A stretch of DNA of 64,000 bases from Megalobrama amblycephala. Taxonomy: Eukaryota > Chordata > Actinopteri > Cypriniformes > Xenocyprididae. A model generated the notes under the pieces. That model saw nothing but the letters and a program-made list of their open reading frames with translations, was not told the origin of the DNA and did no database searches. Positions 45,267-56,451 of the stretch are shown here, piece after piece (the stretch's first letter is position 1; every line of letters starts with the position of its first letter). The translations under genes were made by a program, and so were the position numbers. The stretch is from NCBI RefSeq assembly GCF_018812025.1, contig NC_063053.1:10557623-10621622 (forward strand). Direction: 5' to 3'.

Positions 45267-46836
45267 GACCCGTCACGGAAACCAGGGACACAAGTCGGCA
45301 GCACTACTATTGAGCAAACTGAGAAAGAAGCGTTTTTTTTTTCAAAATTGGTGATTTTCGTTTTTTTGCAGAATCTGTTAGTTGAGATCACGAAGAAGCA
45401 TCTCCGTGTTTTATATAGCAGTATTGGTATATTTTAAAGCGTACATTTTGAGGTTGAAATCGGCTTGTTTTTCTGGGATTCTATCTCGCAGTAGGGGCGT
45501 GTCATTGTCTGTTTGTACTTCCATACTGGAATCGGATAGGCCGGCTTTTGTTTCTTTTGTTATTGCCGCTGCCCTCCAAGGGAAGCGTGGCTATTTATTT
45601 ATGCAGCGCTCTGGCCGGCTCTAGCTGATATCAAAATTTAATGAAGATGGACGCCGCAAAGAATATTGCAGACGAGCTGAAACGTGGCCATTACACCGAA
45701 AATGTTTTGAAGTACAACATACGGCTGGATTCTTTAGCTGCGGAAAAAAGAGTGGCAGGACATGCGAATTATTGGACATTTAGAGGCAAACAGACGCATA
45801 GTGCAAACTTCGGAGATGGTTACATCCACAAAGAAGACCCCGACAAAGAGAAAGTGTGCCCGAACAACTTATTTCATTGGAGGCAACAAGATCTTTTCTG
45901 TTTGTTATGGGGTAAGTTTCCATAAACATCAAAGTTTGTCGTTTTGTGTTCATTCTAAGAACACGTAGGCTACACGTTATCTCATGTGTCTTTTGTTATT
46001 AGCTAGCTCAGGACTGTTGTTTTATTTGTAATCGTTAGCATCGTATCACTTGCCAAAAAAACCCATTACTATAATGGGCTTTTTAGATGGTAATGTTATC
46101 ATCTGCTATTAATTTGAATAACGCTTCAACTGCTTGAATTGACTAGTGTGAATGACTTAGCTCATGTAAACCTTACTTTTCTTGAATTGAATGTGACGCT
46201 AATAATTTTAGCCAGTTACTACTTCTTAACAAGGATTTACTAATGTAATAGTAAATGTATCAGATTAAATTCCTACGTAAGTAAAAGTATAAAGTATCCG
46301 TAGCCGTAAAATGTGTGTTATAAGTCAAAAGTAAAAGTATTTATTGAAGTGTTTAATGTACAGGATTTTTTTAATCCTTTGACTCAAACCAGGTCTAACC
46401 ACTAACTGAGGTCTAAACCAGGACTATACGGTTATCACAGAATCCTGTTCAAAAAGTCCTAATGTCAAAAAAGATAAATTACTGACATTTACAATGCACA
46501 TTATCCTTTATTATTAATAGTATGCGGTCCGATTTTTCCCGTTGCGTCTGTCGTTGCTTTGCAACCATGCAGCTTTACAGGGGGTATGGCTGAGATGTAA
46601 ATGAGCCCTTTTGTCACTCCCAGCAGGTGAGAACAGGCGAGAACTGCAAAACTAGAAGTTATTTTTCTGCCCTTTGAGCTTTTTTGAGTGCCTACCTTCA
46701 AATGGCCACAACTTCTCCAAATATTATCAGATTTCCATGTGTTACACATCGTTGGAAAGCTTGAAGACTACACTTTCAGAATCTGTGAATAACTCAAAAT
46801 GCCCCAGAACCGTGTCCCTACTTTCCGTGACTGGTC
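45267..46836. mobile_element. Unclassified 1570-bp TIR element carrying an ORF
   Basis: The ends are GACCCGTCACGGAAA and, inverted, GACCAGTCACGGAAA. The most consistent reading gives an 8-bp duplication ACAAATGT (45259-45266 and 46837-46844). Because the neighbouring bases also match, 6-10 bp are possible. Deleting the element plus one duplication restores the Tc1-like 5' leader. It carries a plus-strand frame at 45641-45911 that ends at a consensus donor. I do not recognise the terminal motif; hAT, P, Merlin or KDZ-type elements all make duplications of about this length. Confidence 0.75.
45641..45911 (+). CDS. First-exon-like ORF inside the unclassified element
   Basis: The ATG at 45641 (a second at 45647) opens 90 codons plus one base, beginning MKMDAAKNIADELKRGHYTE, with HKEDPDKEKVCPNN and FHWRQQDLFCLLW near the end, followed by a strong donor G|GTAAGTTTCC at 45911/45912. 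The frame could extend 14 codons further into the intron. The composition is ordinary for a soluble protein (charged, few low-complexity runs). A GC-richer stretch with CTATTTATTTA lies 40-60 bases upstream and could be a promoter. No acceptor-linked second exon was identified within the element. I do not recognise the family: it may be the N-terminus of a spliced transposase or a captured host exon. Confidence 0.45.
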
Positions 46837-46968
46837 ACAAATGTTAGTAGAAGCAGTCTGCATGCCTAGGTGCTTGATTTTATACACCTGTGGCAATAGA
46901 AGTGATTGGAACACCTGAATTCAATGATTTGGAGGGGTGTCCCAATACTTATGGCAATATAGTGTATA

Positions 46969-48026
46969 TACACGACCAATCATAACATTATGACCACCTT
47001 CCTAATGTTGCGTTGGTCCCCCTTTTGCTGCCAAAACATCCCTGACCCATCGAGGCATGGACTGCACTAGAACCCTGAAGCTGTGCTGTGGTATCTGGAA
47101 CCAAGATGTTAGCAGCAGATCCTTAAAGTCCTGTAAGTTGTGAGGTGGGGCTTCCATGGATCGGACTTGCTAAAAGAGGCCAAAGCCACCAGGGAATACC
47201 ATTTCCATGAAAGAGTGTACATAGTCTGCAACAATGCTTAGGTAGGTTGGTACGTGTCAAAGTAACATCCACATGGATGGCAGGACCCAAGGTTTCCCAG
47301 CAGAACATTGCCCAAAGCATCACACTGCCTCCGTCAGCTTGCCTTCTTCCCATAGTGCATCCTGGTGCCATGTGTTCCCCAGGAAAGCGACGCACACGCA
47401 CCCGGCCATCCACGTGATGTAAAAGAAAACATGATTCATCAGACCAGTCCACTTTCTTCCATTGCTCCCTGGTCAAGTTCTGATGCTCATGTGCCCACTG
47501 TTGGCGCTTTTGGTGGTGGACAGGGGTCAGCATGGGCACCCTGACTGGTCTGCGGCTATGCAGCCCCATACACAACAAACTGCGATGCACTGTGTATTCT
47601 GACACCTTTCTATCAGAGCCAGCATTAACTTCTTGAGCAATTTGAGTTACAGTAGCTCGTCTGTTGGATCGGACCACACGGGCCAGCCTTCACTCCCCAC
47701 GTGCATCATTGAACCTTGGCCGCCCATGACCCTGTCACCGGTTCACAATTGCTCCTTCCTTGGACCACTGCAGACTGGGAACACCCCACAAGAGCTGCAG
47801 TTTTGGTGATGCTCTGACCCAGTCGTCTAGCCATCACAATTTGGCCCTTGACAAACTCACTCAAATCCTTACGCTTGCCTTTTTTTCCTGCTTCTAACAC
47901 ATCAACTTTGAGGACAAAATGTTCACATGCTGCCTGATATATCCCACCCACTAACTGTGATGAAGAGATAATCAGTCTTATTCACTTCACCTGTCAATGG
48001 TCAAAATGTTATGCCTGATTGGTGTA
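46969..48026 (-). mobile_element. Second Tc1-like element, internally deleted
   Basis: The left end TACACGACCAATCATAACAT and the right end, inverted, TACACCAATCAGGCATAACA define the termini. On the minus strand the N-terminal part includes [20 protein letters not shown] and [17 protein letters not shown], then a frameshift near 47700, then VRSNRRATVTQIAQEVNAG and VDWSDESCFLLHHVDGRVRV, which keeps the first catalytic Asp. After CWETLGPAIHVDVT the frame jumps into the C-terminal sense. The stretch with the second Asp and the Glu is missing, so the protein is inactive. The left terminus shares its TA with the previous element. Confidence 0.88.
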
Positions 48027-49250
48027 AATCTCCATATATAGCATGTGTTAGATAAATGAAGGCATTGTTAATGTCAGCGTAATGCCTGCAAGTATACATC
48101 AGAGGGTTTTATTTTAAAAAAAAAAGTTTAATTAAACCTTTTGCATCTCAGCATACATAGATTCTTTCTAGCTCAATGCCCCATTTTGTTTCCATGGGGG
48201 ACTGGAATAAACGCCACTGTTGTGCAATTTGCTCTCTTGGATCTCAGCTACAGCAGTGACATCGTAGCACAGGGCTTAATTAAAAACAGACCATTTTTTT
48301 GTCTCCTGGAGATGAGAACAGCATAACTGAAAGAATGCAGCTGAAGAATGGCAACTAGAAAGACACGCATCACCTTTATCACACTAAAGGTCTCACGCTC
48401 ATATTTCTCAGTTTCCGCCACCAAAGAATGTGTGTTTTCCCTCCTCCTAATGGGATGACATCCGGTCCGAGCAGCTCGAGAATCCGATCAATGAGAAGAG
48501 CAGCACGCCGAGAGATTTGATCAGATCTCAATATCCCGGCTCCACAACGACTCTCTGAATCCAATTTGATTTTCTCCAGAGAAACAGAAGAGACTCTTAG
48601 GATCAAATCCACCGTCTTATTGATTGTGTTGCTAACCTACGCCACTTACCAAAGAACATGCACAATGTCCTCATCCAGGGTCGCTAACCAATGAATAAAC
48701 AGTCCAAGAAAAAACACAGTCATTAACGGAAGCCCTGGGGGGAAGCTCCAGCTACATCTGACATCTTAACTGTGTGATCGATATGTGTCTTTGTACAGCT
48801 GTGTGCACTAGAGGTAATTGGCATCCTGGTGTAGCCAGATTCGAGCTGACAGTATCTGATTCCTGTGGGACCACTCACTTTGAGTGGTGGCTTGTTGCGG
48901 AGTGCTAGAGATACTCTGTGATGGACGTGTTCTTATACCAAAGTGGATTTTCATACCACCTTGTTGTAATATGGATGCACACTGCATAGAGAAAACAGCT
49001 GAATGTTAAGATTACAGGCCTGTTGTGTTTAATAAAATGGGAATTAACTTAGATAGCATGGGAACTGCAGGAATGCCAAAGCCACCGTCCTCATCTGGAT
49101 GGAAAAACCGCATTTTACTTTTTATACCATGCAGAAGTTTCTATCATGGTGATAGAGTGGTTGCCAGGGCATTGCTATGCAGATGCTAGGCGCTGCTTTG
49201 ATCCTACCCTAATGTCTCTACAACTGGTCTCTATATGATTCGAATCTCTG
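48027..49250. other. Non-coding DNA
   Basis: A GC-richer patch at 48400-48610 has a 77-codon minus-strand frame containing ISRRAALLIDRILELLGPDV. It lacks clean splice sites and I do not recognise it. Nothing else is supported. Confidence 0.35.
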
Positions 49251-49266
49251 TCCGTGTACTGTAAAT

Positions 49267-49445
49267 GTTTGTTTAAAAACACAAGACCCTGCAAAAGACA
49301 AGAGAGCATCGGTCTGTCTAGCATGTTTACACAGAAAAACAATGAAAAGGCTGTGACAGAACGTTGCATTTAAAAACACAAGATGCTGCAAAAGATGAGA
49401 GAGCAACAGTCTGTCTAGCATGTTTACTTAGAAAAACAATGGAAA
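49267..49445. repeat. Imperfect tandem duplication, period about 97 bp
   Basis: The stretch from TTTAAAAACACAAGACCCTGC (in part) to AGAAAAACAATGAAAAGG recurs after about 97 bases as AAAAACACAAGATGCTGCAA to AGAAAAACAATGGAAAGC, with scattered substitutions. Two units only. Confidence 0.8.
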
Positions 49446-52400
49446 GCAGTGTAGTGGAATACAAAATTCATTTAATACAGCGTTTTTAGTTGTTTTCACA
49501 GATCTGAAAAAACATATTTGAAATTGAAGCCAAAAATACTGAAATGTCTGTATCTGTAAATGTCGGATGACAGTTCAAGGCAGAATGCTAATATTCAAAA
49601 CAGAGTTGGAAGAAATGACTGAAATCTAGCCTTGAAACTATATACACAACAGTCAAAAATTGTATCAGCTTATGAGGGCATTTGTGAATTATAATTTTAA
49701 TACTTAAATAGTCATGTAATATGGATATTCCACTACTGTTCCATAACATTACTGAAAAAAATACATAAATAAAATAAATAATAATAATAAAAAAAACACG
49801 TCAAAAAGCGCATTACAATTTGGAAGGTACAAGTGTGCAGAATAGGTACCTAATGTTGTAAAGGGTATATTTGTAGTCTAGTCACAGCAAACAAATTATG
49901 GCAGTCCTATTTTTTTTTTTTTTTTTTTTTTCCTGAGTCATTTATCTTATAGATGTCTGCACAAGCATGTTGTCATAAAATAATTCCCTGGGTTTTCCTG
50001 GAGAATCAGAGAGCTACCTTAGTGCTTTCACAATAGTGTGTGCCAATAAAAATACATGCTTTTCTACAAGCATTTTCAGGTGTCTGAGATATAATTGAAT
50101 TTTTGATTTCATAACATTTGGCTAAAACCACACCACCCATCTGAGCAGTCTGTTCTCTTCATTATGTCATACTTACTGTAAGAAACATTTGTGCAAAGAT
50201 AGAAGCAACACTTTTAGTATGAAGAGTTATGAAATACTGTTCTATTAATCGCAATACCTTGACCCAAACTCCAACCCTAACCATAAACTAGAACATTCTC
50301 TCACTTAGTTGCCAACCATCTAGAAAGAACAAAAAAGAGCTATGTTATGTTAAAATAAAGAACATTCATGCCTTTAATCAACCACAGAATTAAAGTAATA
50401 CTGAAATATCATTAAAGTCACTGAATGATTGTAGATTTCACACTGAGTGCACACTGTGTTATGAAATTTCTTTGGTCTTGTGTGTTATAGTGTACCAAGT
50501 GTTACGTATTTATACAACAAATATGGACTAAAGAACACAAAGTTGTTGATTAGATGTATAGCCACTACAATATAAATACAAATATAATAAATAAAATACA
50601 CAACAAAGGATTTTCATGAAAATATAATAATTAGATTGCATGGTTTGCAAATGAAAACAACTCATTAGAAATCGGCCCTACCTTTTTTTTTTTTCTTAAA
50701 TATCATTAAAAGTAAAAAAATAAATACATAAAAAAGGGAGACTTCAATAAATGCATCACTCCAAATCTAAATACAATAAAAATCTAAATGTTAACTGCAA
50801 TATTCTCTATAGTGGCTGTACAGGAGAGATGTATACATTCCTCTGTCATACAATCTTGTTTCTAGGCAACAAACACATTTAGACAATTTCTCATTGCATA
50901 CAAATAATTTATGTGAATGGCGACATGATGTGATGTAAATGTTTAAAAATGAAGTTAACTCTCTAACAAATGCAAATCTTATGATGAGTGAGCAAAAGAA
51001 AAGAAAAGAAAAAAAGAGAAAAATGGCTTTTCTGAGGGCAGTTCTCAGAGTCAGAGATGTGCATCACCCACATGGTCAGGAAAAACATTTTGATTTATTC
51101 AAAGCCATCACTCCATTATTAATCCTTCATTGTCACCTTGTCCTTGCAAAGTCAAGAAAATGGGTTTGTTATCCAAAGGCAATGTTGTGCAATTGTGTAT
51201 TAGTCTATTTATAAGTCAAATAGGTACATATAACCTACATTTTATAAGAACATGTTGAACTGGATGTCCTATGTGAGTCAAGTAAGGGTTAATCCACGGC
51301 TAGCTGTGCATTAAACAATTTTAATGCATGACGTGGAGGCAAAGCAGATGATGGTTGCCTCTGCGGAGTGCATTCAAATAGTTTAATGCACTGCTAGCCT
51401 TGGATTATCCCACTTATACCATAGTCATTTACCAGCATTGACAACTTAAAGCTGTCATTGATGCTTGCAGTTTTAAATTTGAAGGGTTAAAATGACGGTT
51501 ACCAGCTACCACTCGTTAGATCTAGCATTCTGCCAACTTTAAATCAGACAAAAAGATAAAGTATTGCAGTAAGGTTACATTTGTTTGATTAAATTATAAC
51601 ATTTATTTGAATGAATTAGCCTATTGAGAGAGATCTGCATGTGAATTACCTCCGTCTGTGCAGCGTAGATCTACTAGCCATGAAGCTGTGAGTTTAATTA
51701 CTTCAAAAACAGTGACATTACAACCCCCTTGCTAAGTAATGTAATGTGGCGATTCAGCAGTGAAGTTAATTTATTAATAAAAGTTGCAGGGCAGCGCTGA
51801 CAACAAGTTTCTGTGCTCCTTTTTCTGTGTGTGTTCATACAGTGATTAAAGTACCTTTAACTCTGTTAAAATCCACCTTTGCCTATAAATTAATCAGGTA
51901 CAAAATAACCACATTTCAGCCAATTAGCATCTTCATCCCCACAGCCCCTCTTAGCTACATCTTTTGCAGTCAGTGAGTGATTGCATGTTTAACCTAGCTA
52001 AATGCATGGGAATACAAGCATCATAAGTAATTAGATTGCACAAGATATTTTAGCAGTTCCTGTCAGGTTCCTGTTGCTTAAGGGGGGACTTGTGTCAGGA
52101 GTCAAGCATAGAGAAACCCATGTGTTACTGCTACACGGCTGCTGTTGGCCCACAACTAGAACCTTAATAAAAGCACTGAGGAATATGTGTACTAATTCTG
52201 ATGATGTTGTTACCTCCTTGTACCCTTTCCTTGCCATGTAGAGTAAAATTCTGGAGAATGTCACAAGCATGATGTCTGATTTTGGCTAATTTTTGTGTGT
52301 GTGTGTGTGTTTGTGTTTTCTCTCACTCCAGGATCACTCCAATATTGCTCTCTCATTTGCAAAACATTTGCTAATAGGCTCTTATGCAATTGGCACACAT

Positions 52401-52463
52401 TTGAGGGAGAGTTCAACAGTTTCTAGAAAATTACTAGAAAAAGTTGCCTTTTTAAGCATTTCC
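49446..52463. other. Three kilobases of AT-rich DNA without genes
   Basis: Poly-T runs lie near 49911-49931 and 50682-50694, and a GT run at about 52293-52312. No coding, RNA or dispersed repeat signal is recognised. This is the longest repeat-poor stretch of the window. Confidence 0.45.
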
Positions 52464-52701
52464 CCCCGGTTTCACAGACAAGGCTTAAGCTAGTCCTATA
52501 CTAAAATGCATATTTGAGCCTTTTTAATGGAAAGCAACTTGCACTGACATATCTTAAATTTTGTCACTTCCATTGTTTTGTCTCAAGATGCACACCAGGA
52601 ATGTTTTTTTAAATGGCACGTTTATAAAAGCTACTTAAATGTCCTAATTGAACTAAGGCCTAATCTTAGCTTAGTCTAAGCCCTGTCTTTGAAACCGGGC
52701 C
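52464..52701. mobile_element. MITE with CCCGGTTTCACAGACA ends
   Basis: The left end CCCGGTTTCACAGACAAGGC and the right end, inverted, GGCCCGGTTTCAAAGACAGGG are clear terminal inverted repeats, continuing through CTTAAGCTAG / CTTAGACTAAGC. It is 238 bp long with no ORF. I recognise it as a common short cyprinid repeat. Confidence 0.8.
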
Positions 52702-53580
52702 ATAAAGATTGCTGGTCTAAGCTAGTGATTTTTCCACTCTGTTTTCTGGTTTAGAGGGATTTGGACACTATTAAGCTAAGACCAGCAAAGCAGATTAGGC
52801 TGGTTTAGGCAGTTTTTTTTTTTTTTTTTCAACAGAAGGCGGCGGCAATATTTGTGTTTATTAGTTGACATTTGAATGTATTGGCCACATAGAAAGCTGA
52901 ATTGAATTGACAGGAAGAAGAATTTTCTGAACTGCAACTCAAAAGAAAAAGGTAATGAATTCTCCAAAAGTTAATAGATAAATGTAATATATTATATGTG
53001 ACTCGTGCTGGCAAAATGAGTCGGAATGCGCACCGGCTAATTTCGAGCTACAGGCAAAACAAGTGAAAAATTTCAATTTTGGTTGAAATTGAGGTTTTCA
53101 CAAAAATAATTTCATTAAGCCCTCATCTATCAATCCCAATCCTCCAAATAGCAATTAAACATCTAAAAGTATCTTTATTTGTATGTTTTCTGAGAGGAGT
53201 ACCTTTCCTTTGACCATGAAAAATGCCATTTTTCTCTGCTTGCTTCTGGAAGACCGACACTTCCTCTCAGCACAAGTTTGGTATAGTTTTAAAGCACAAC
53301 ATTCCAACTTTGTGAATATTCAAAGCAAATTCTCAATGGTAGTCTGAACCAGATACACACATACACAGAATTACAGTATTTCAAAAAAATCTGTCTTGGC
53401 AAGTATTCACGCAAACATTATCTGTTACGTCTTAATTGAACGTTTGGTTAACTGTTGGGGAAAAACATCTGATGTGTAACATATATTAGATCCGTGTGGT
53501 ACAGTAGAGGTCTTAATAAATAGGCTATTTGTTTCATTAATGTTAATCAAACAATTGTGGAATCCTGGGGAAAAAAAGTC

Positions 53581-53619
<39 letters not shown>

Positions 53620-54884
53620 CTATAGATATGGCTTTTGACTTGGTTTTGCGAAATTTGGTGGTATTACCAGGGTTTTTAAGGTATGGTTGCTTAGTGATTT
53701 TGTTTTGGAATCCTCAGAAATCTTTAACTTGATTTTTCTCAAAATTGACTGTACTGACTCTAGTGACTTCAAACTGGTGTAGCTCAGACATTTTTTGTCG
53801 AATTCCAACAACTCATACACCATTTTGAAGGCTTTTTAATAGAGAATGTGAAGAATAGCAAAGATGTACAGAGAACAACAACTCATTTTTGAAAATTTGC
53901 TCATTGCGACTAATTTTGCCAGCATGGGTCACATATAAAAAATTAATTTCAAGTCAGTTAATTTTCAAGTAGTTTTAATTCTGCTTTCATGCATTCAAAT
54001 TGCAGTTCTGCATCCTGTTTGTACCTCATTTCAAGTTAGACTATTCAATTGGATGCATTTTCACTTCAATTCCAAATGGCACACAGCCCTATACGGCCTG
54101 AATATGTATTAACAGTCCGTTTCTGATTGTTCCCTGAATGTTACTCAGAATGTGCCCTGGTCTCAGGCTTCTAAAATAACATCTAGTCTGACTGCATCAG
54201 GGAAAGGGAATAAAATTTCTCTAGTGCTTCAGGAAAACCAAGACTGTATCTCCTGCTCCACTCCAGGGCCAAAGCACTGTTTAATTATGCACTTCAATAT
54301 CAACCGTTTGATGTTATTCTCTCTGTGCAGTCAACAAACTCCAATCTGGGTTTTGAAAAGTGATCATTAAGGAATAAGCTGTCTGCAGAAGGGACTTATA
54401 AAAAGAAAAGATTACAAAGAGGCGGGTGCCTTTGTGACTGTTATACTGTAATTAACAGTTTTAAATGTGAAGAGAGAGGCCTTTGCTCATAATTAAAGTC
54501 AGACATGATACACTAAACGCATCCTGAAGTCCCTCCGGGAGGAAGATAAGGGCTATTTCACTAACGAGCTATTGTAGTCTGATGAGCAAGTGAGGAGAGG
54601 GCAATGCAGTGACTCTGCCAGCACAGAAGGTGGTATTTATTGCCCGGACATGAGATAAAGACCAATAAAATCCCTAAGGAAATATTATTATGCTTTGTGT
54701 AAAATTGGCCCCAAAAAAGGCTTATCAAGAGAGGTCAGACTGTTCTTACACACTCTGGTCATAATGTTGTTGAATAACACTCGCTAGCTTTAATTCAATA
54801 CTCTACATTATGACGCATGAAGACAGGCAGTGCATATTGGTATTAAAGCTGAAGGGTTAAAACCCTTTCTTTTGCTTCATATAC
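52702..54884. other. Non-coding DNA with simple repeats
   Basis: Poly-T at about 52810-52829 and a TA run at about 53583-53617. The block 54490-54720 is repeat-free and less AT-rich, and might be a conserved non-coding element. No gene is supported. Confidence 0.4.
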
Positions 54885-55173
54885 AGAGTTGGGGTAACAT
54901 ATTACAAGAAACAAGTACGTAATCAGATTACTTTTTCAAGCAACTAGTCAAATAACATTCAATTTACAACAAAATATCTTAGTGAAAAAAAACCTAAAAA
55001 AGTTACTTTTTCAAATAAGTAACGCAAATTATGTTGTTTTCCCATTATTGACTGACACCTCTCCTGTCAACATGTTGAGAGAAATCTGGAGTAAGTACAG
55101 ATGTGTTGTGTACGCTGTGTCTAAACATGATGGTTACTGAATGAAATGAAAACTCTGAATCCTATCAGACTTA

Positions 55174-55545
55174 TGATAGCAACCGGAGTCGTAACCAAGC
55201 ACTGTTCGCCAGAGGAGAACTGGCCCCCCGACTAAGCCTGGTTTCTCCCAAGGTTTTTTTCTCCATTTTAACACCTATATGCCACTTGTTTGCCACCTGA
55301 TGTGACCTGTTGGAGTTTGGGTTCCTTGCCGCTGTTGCCTTTGGCTTGCTTAGTTGGGGACACTTGACATTTGACTTGACATTTGATATTCAACAGTGCT
55401 TTGATCTTCCTGCATTGACACTATTCTTTAAGAGCTGCTGTGCAGCCAAAATAATGTACCGGTTATCAATGTAAAGCTGCTTTGACACAATCTACATTGT
55501 AAAAAGCGCTATATAAATAAAGGTGACTTGACTTGACTTGAATGA
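55174..55545 (+). mobile_element. LINE 3' UTR with (TTGAC)n tail
   Basis: Contains GAGAACTGGCCCCCCGACTA, GGTTTCTCCCAAGG, GGTTCCTTGCCGCTGTTGCC and CTTGCTTAGTTGGGGACACTT (in part), then GCGCTATATAAATAAAGGTG and three to four TTGAC units. I recognise it as the common 3' end of a cyprinid non-LTR retrotransposon. It is 5'-truncated, with no RT frame. Confidence 0.75.
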
Positions 55546-55711
55546 AAAGAGTGAAATGCAAACTCAGAATATTACACAAACCTGCAGTAATTAAATGTTA
55601 ACACAAATATACTTCATGTATTTAATCTCACTTTATTAACCCATGTCTTTGCTGCTGACCTTCTGCTATATAATTCAACTATACTATTAATAACCAAAAA
55701 TGACTTTAGAT

Positions 55712-55903
55712 CAGGGGTGCTCAACCCTGTTCCTGGAGACCTATTTTCCTGCAGAGTTCAGCTCCAGCCCTGCTCAACACACCTGTCTGTAATTGTCAAG
55801 TGCTTCTGAAGATCTTAATTAACTGATTCAGGTGTGTTTTGTGAGGGTTGGAGCTAAATTTTGCAGGTAGGTAGATCTCCAAGAACAGGGTTGGTCACCC
55901 CTG
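55712..55903. mobile_element. 192-bp hAT-like MITE
   Basis: The ends CAGGGGTGCTCAACCCTG and, inverted, CAGGGGTGACCAACCCTG. Inner words CTGCAGAGTTCAGCTCCAGC and TTGGAGCTAAATTTTGCAGG pair across the centre. The flanks CTTTAGAT and TTTTAGGT could be a decayed 8-bp duplication. Confidence 0.8.
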
Positions 55904-56451
55904 TTTTAGGTAAACATCACATGTGTCATTTTTTTTTCTTTATCATTGCTGAACAAATCGAGGGCACATAGCAGCCTCAAAGGGGGCGCTCATGAGCACG
56001 CTTCTGAAACCTAAAATGATGAATGGGACACCCTATGGTCTCGTAGACTTAACGGACACACGCACACGGCAGCAATTGTAAGTCCACAAGACCGAAAGTG
56101 CATAGAAGTGTGTCATTAGGGATTCAGCCTAAGAGTGTTGAACTTCACTCTCCTGAGTTCTATTCTTCTGCAATTCAGAATGGCAGAACAGCTGAAAGGT
56201 TTGTTTTAGCAGCGCTAGGTGTGAATTTGCATTTTCTTCAGCCTGAGGCTTATTCATTTCACTTTTGGTGTGAAAGGGCCAAGGGAAGATCTTTTTTTGT
56301 TGTTTGCTGTTATTAAAAAACAAACAAGCAAGCCCAGCCCAGGTAAGAAAAAGTAACTAGTTATTTCCATAAAAGTAACAGAATTAGTTAATTTTAAGGA
56401 GTAACGCAATATTGTAATGCATTACTTTTAAAAGTAACTTTCCCCAACTCT

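Larger units (their letters stand above)
44736..46966 (-). mobile_element. Internally deleted Tc1-like element with a nested insertion
   Basis: The ends TACACTATATATTGCC and, inverted, TACACTATATTGCCATAAG start and stop at TA dinucleotides. On the minus strand an ORF begins MGHSQELSEFKRGNVRGCHL and continues KSIREITSLLNIPRSTLSGI, a Tc1 helix-turn-helix region, then breaks. It resumes near the end of the catalytic core with PNRIEHLWDELER-like sense around 44950-45010. The middle of the transposase, including the first two catalytic acids, is deleted. A 1570-bp element (45267-46836) sits seven bases upstream of the start codon. The 5' end abuts a second Tc1-like element. Confidence 0.85.
54885..56451. 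mobile_element. 1567-bp TIR element with two nested insertions
   Basis: The ends are AGAGTTGGGGTAACATATTA and, inverted, AGAGTTGGGGAAAGTTACTT. Sub-terminal words AGTAACGCAA, TTACTTTTAAAAGTAA and AAGTAACTAGTTA are of the TAACT/AGTTA type typical for a dispersed fish DNA element. No exact target duplication is visible. The interior is broken by a LINE 3' end (55174-55545) and a small MITE (55712-55903). No transposase frame. Confidence 0.7.

Noticed and set aside
48379..48612. 77-codon minus-strand frame in a GC-richer patch
   Set aside because: It looks more protein-like than most but lacks a good acceptor (GGAG instead of CAG) and a donor, and I recognise no family.
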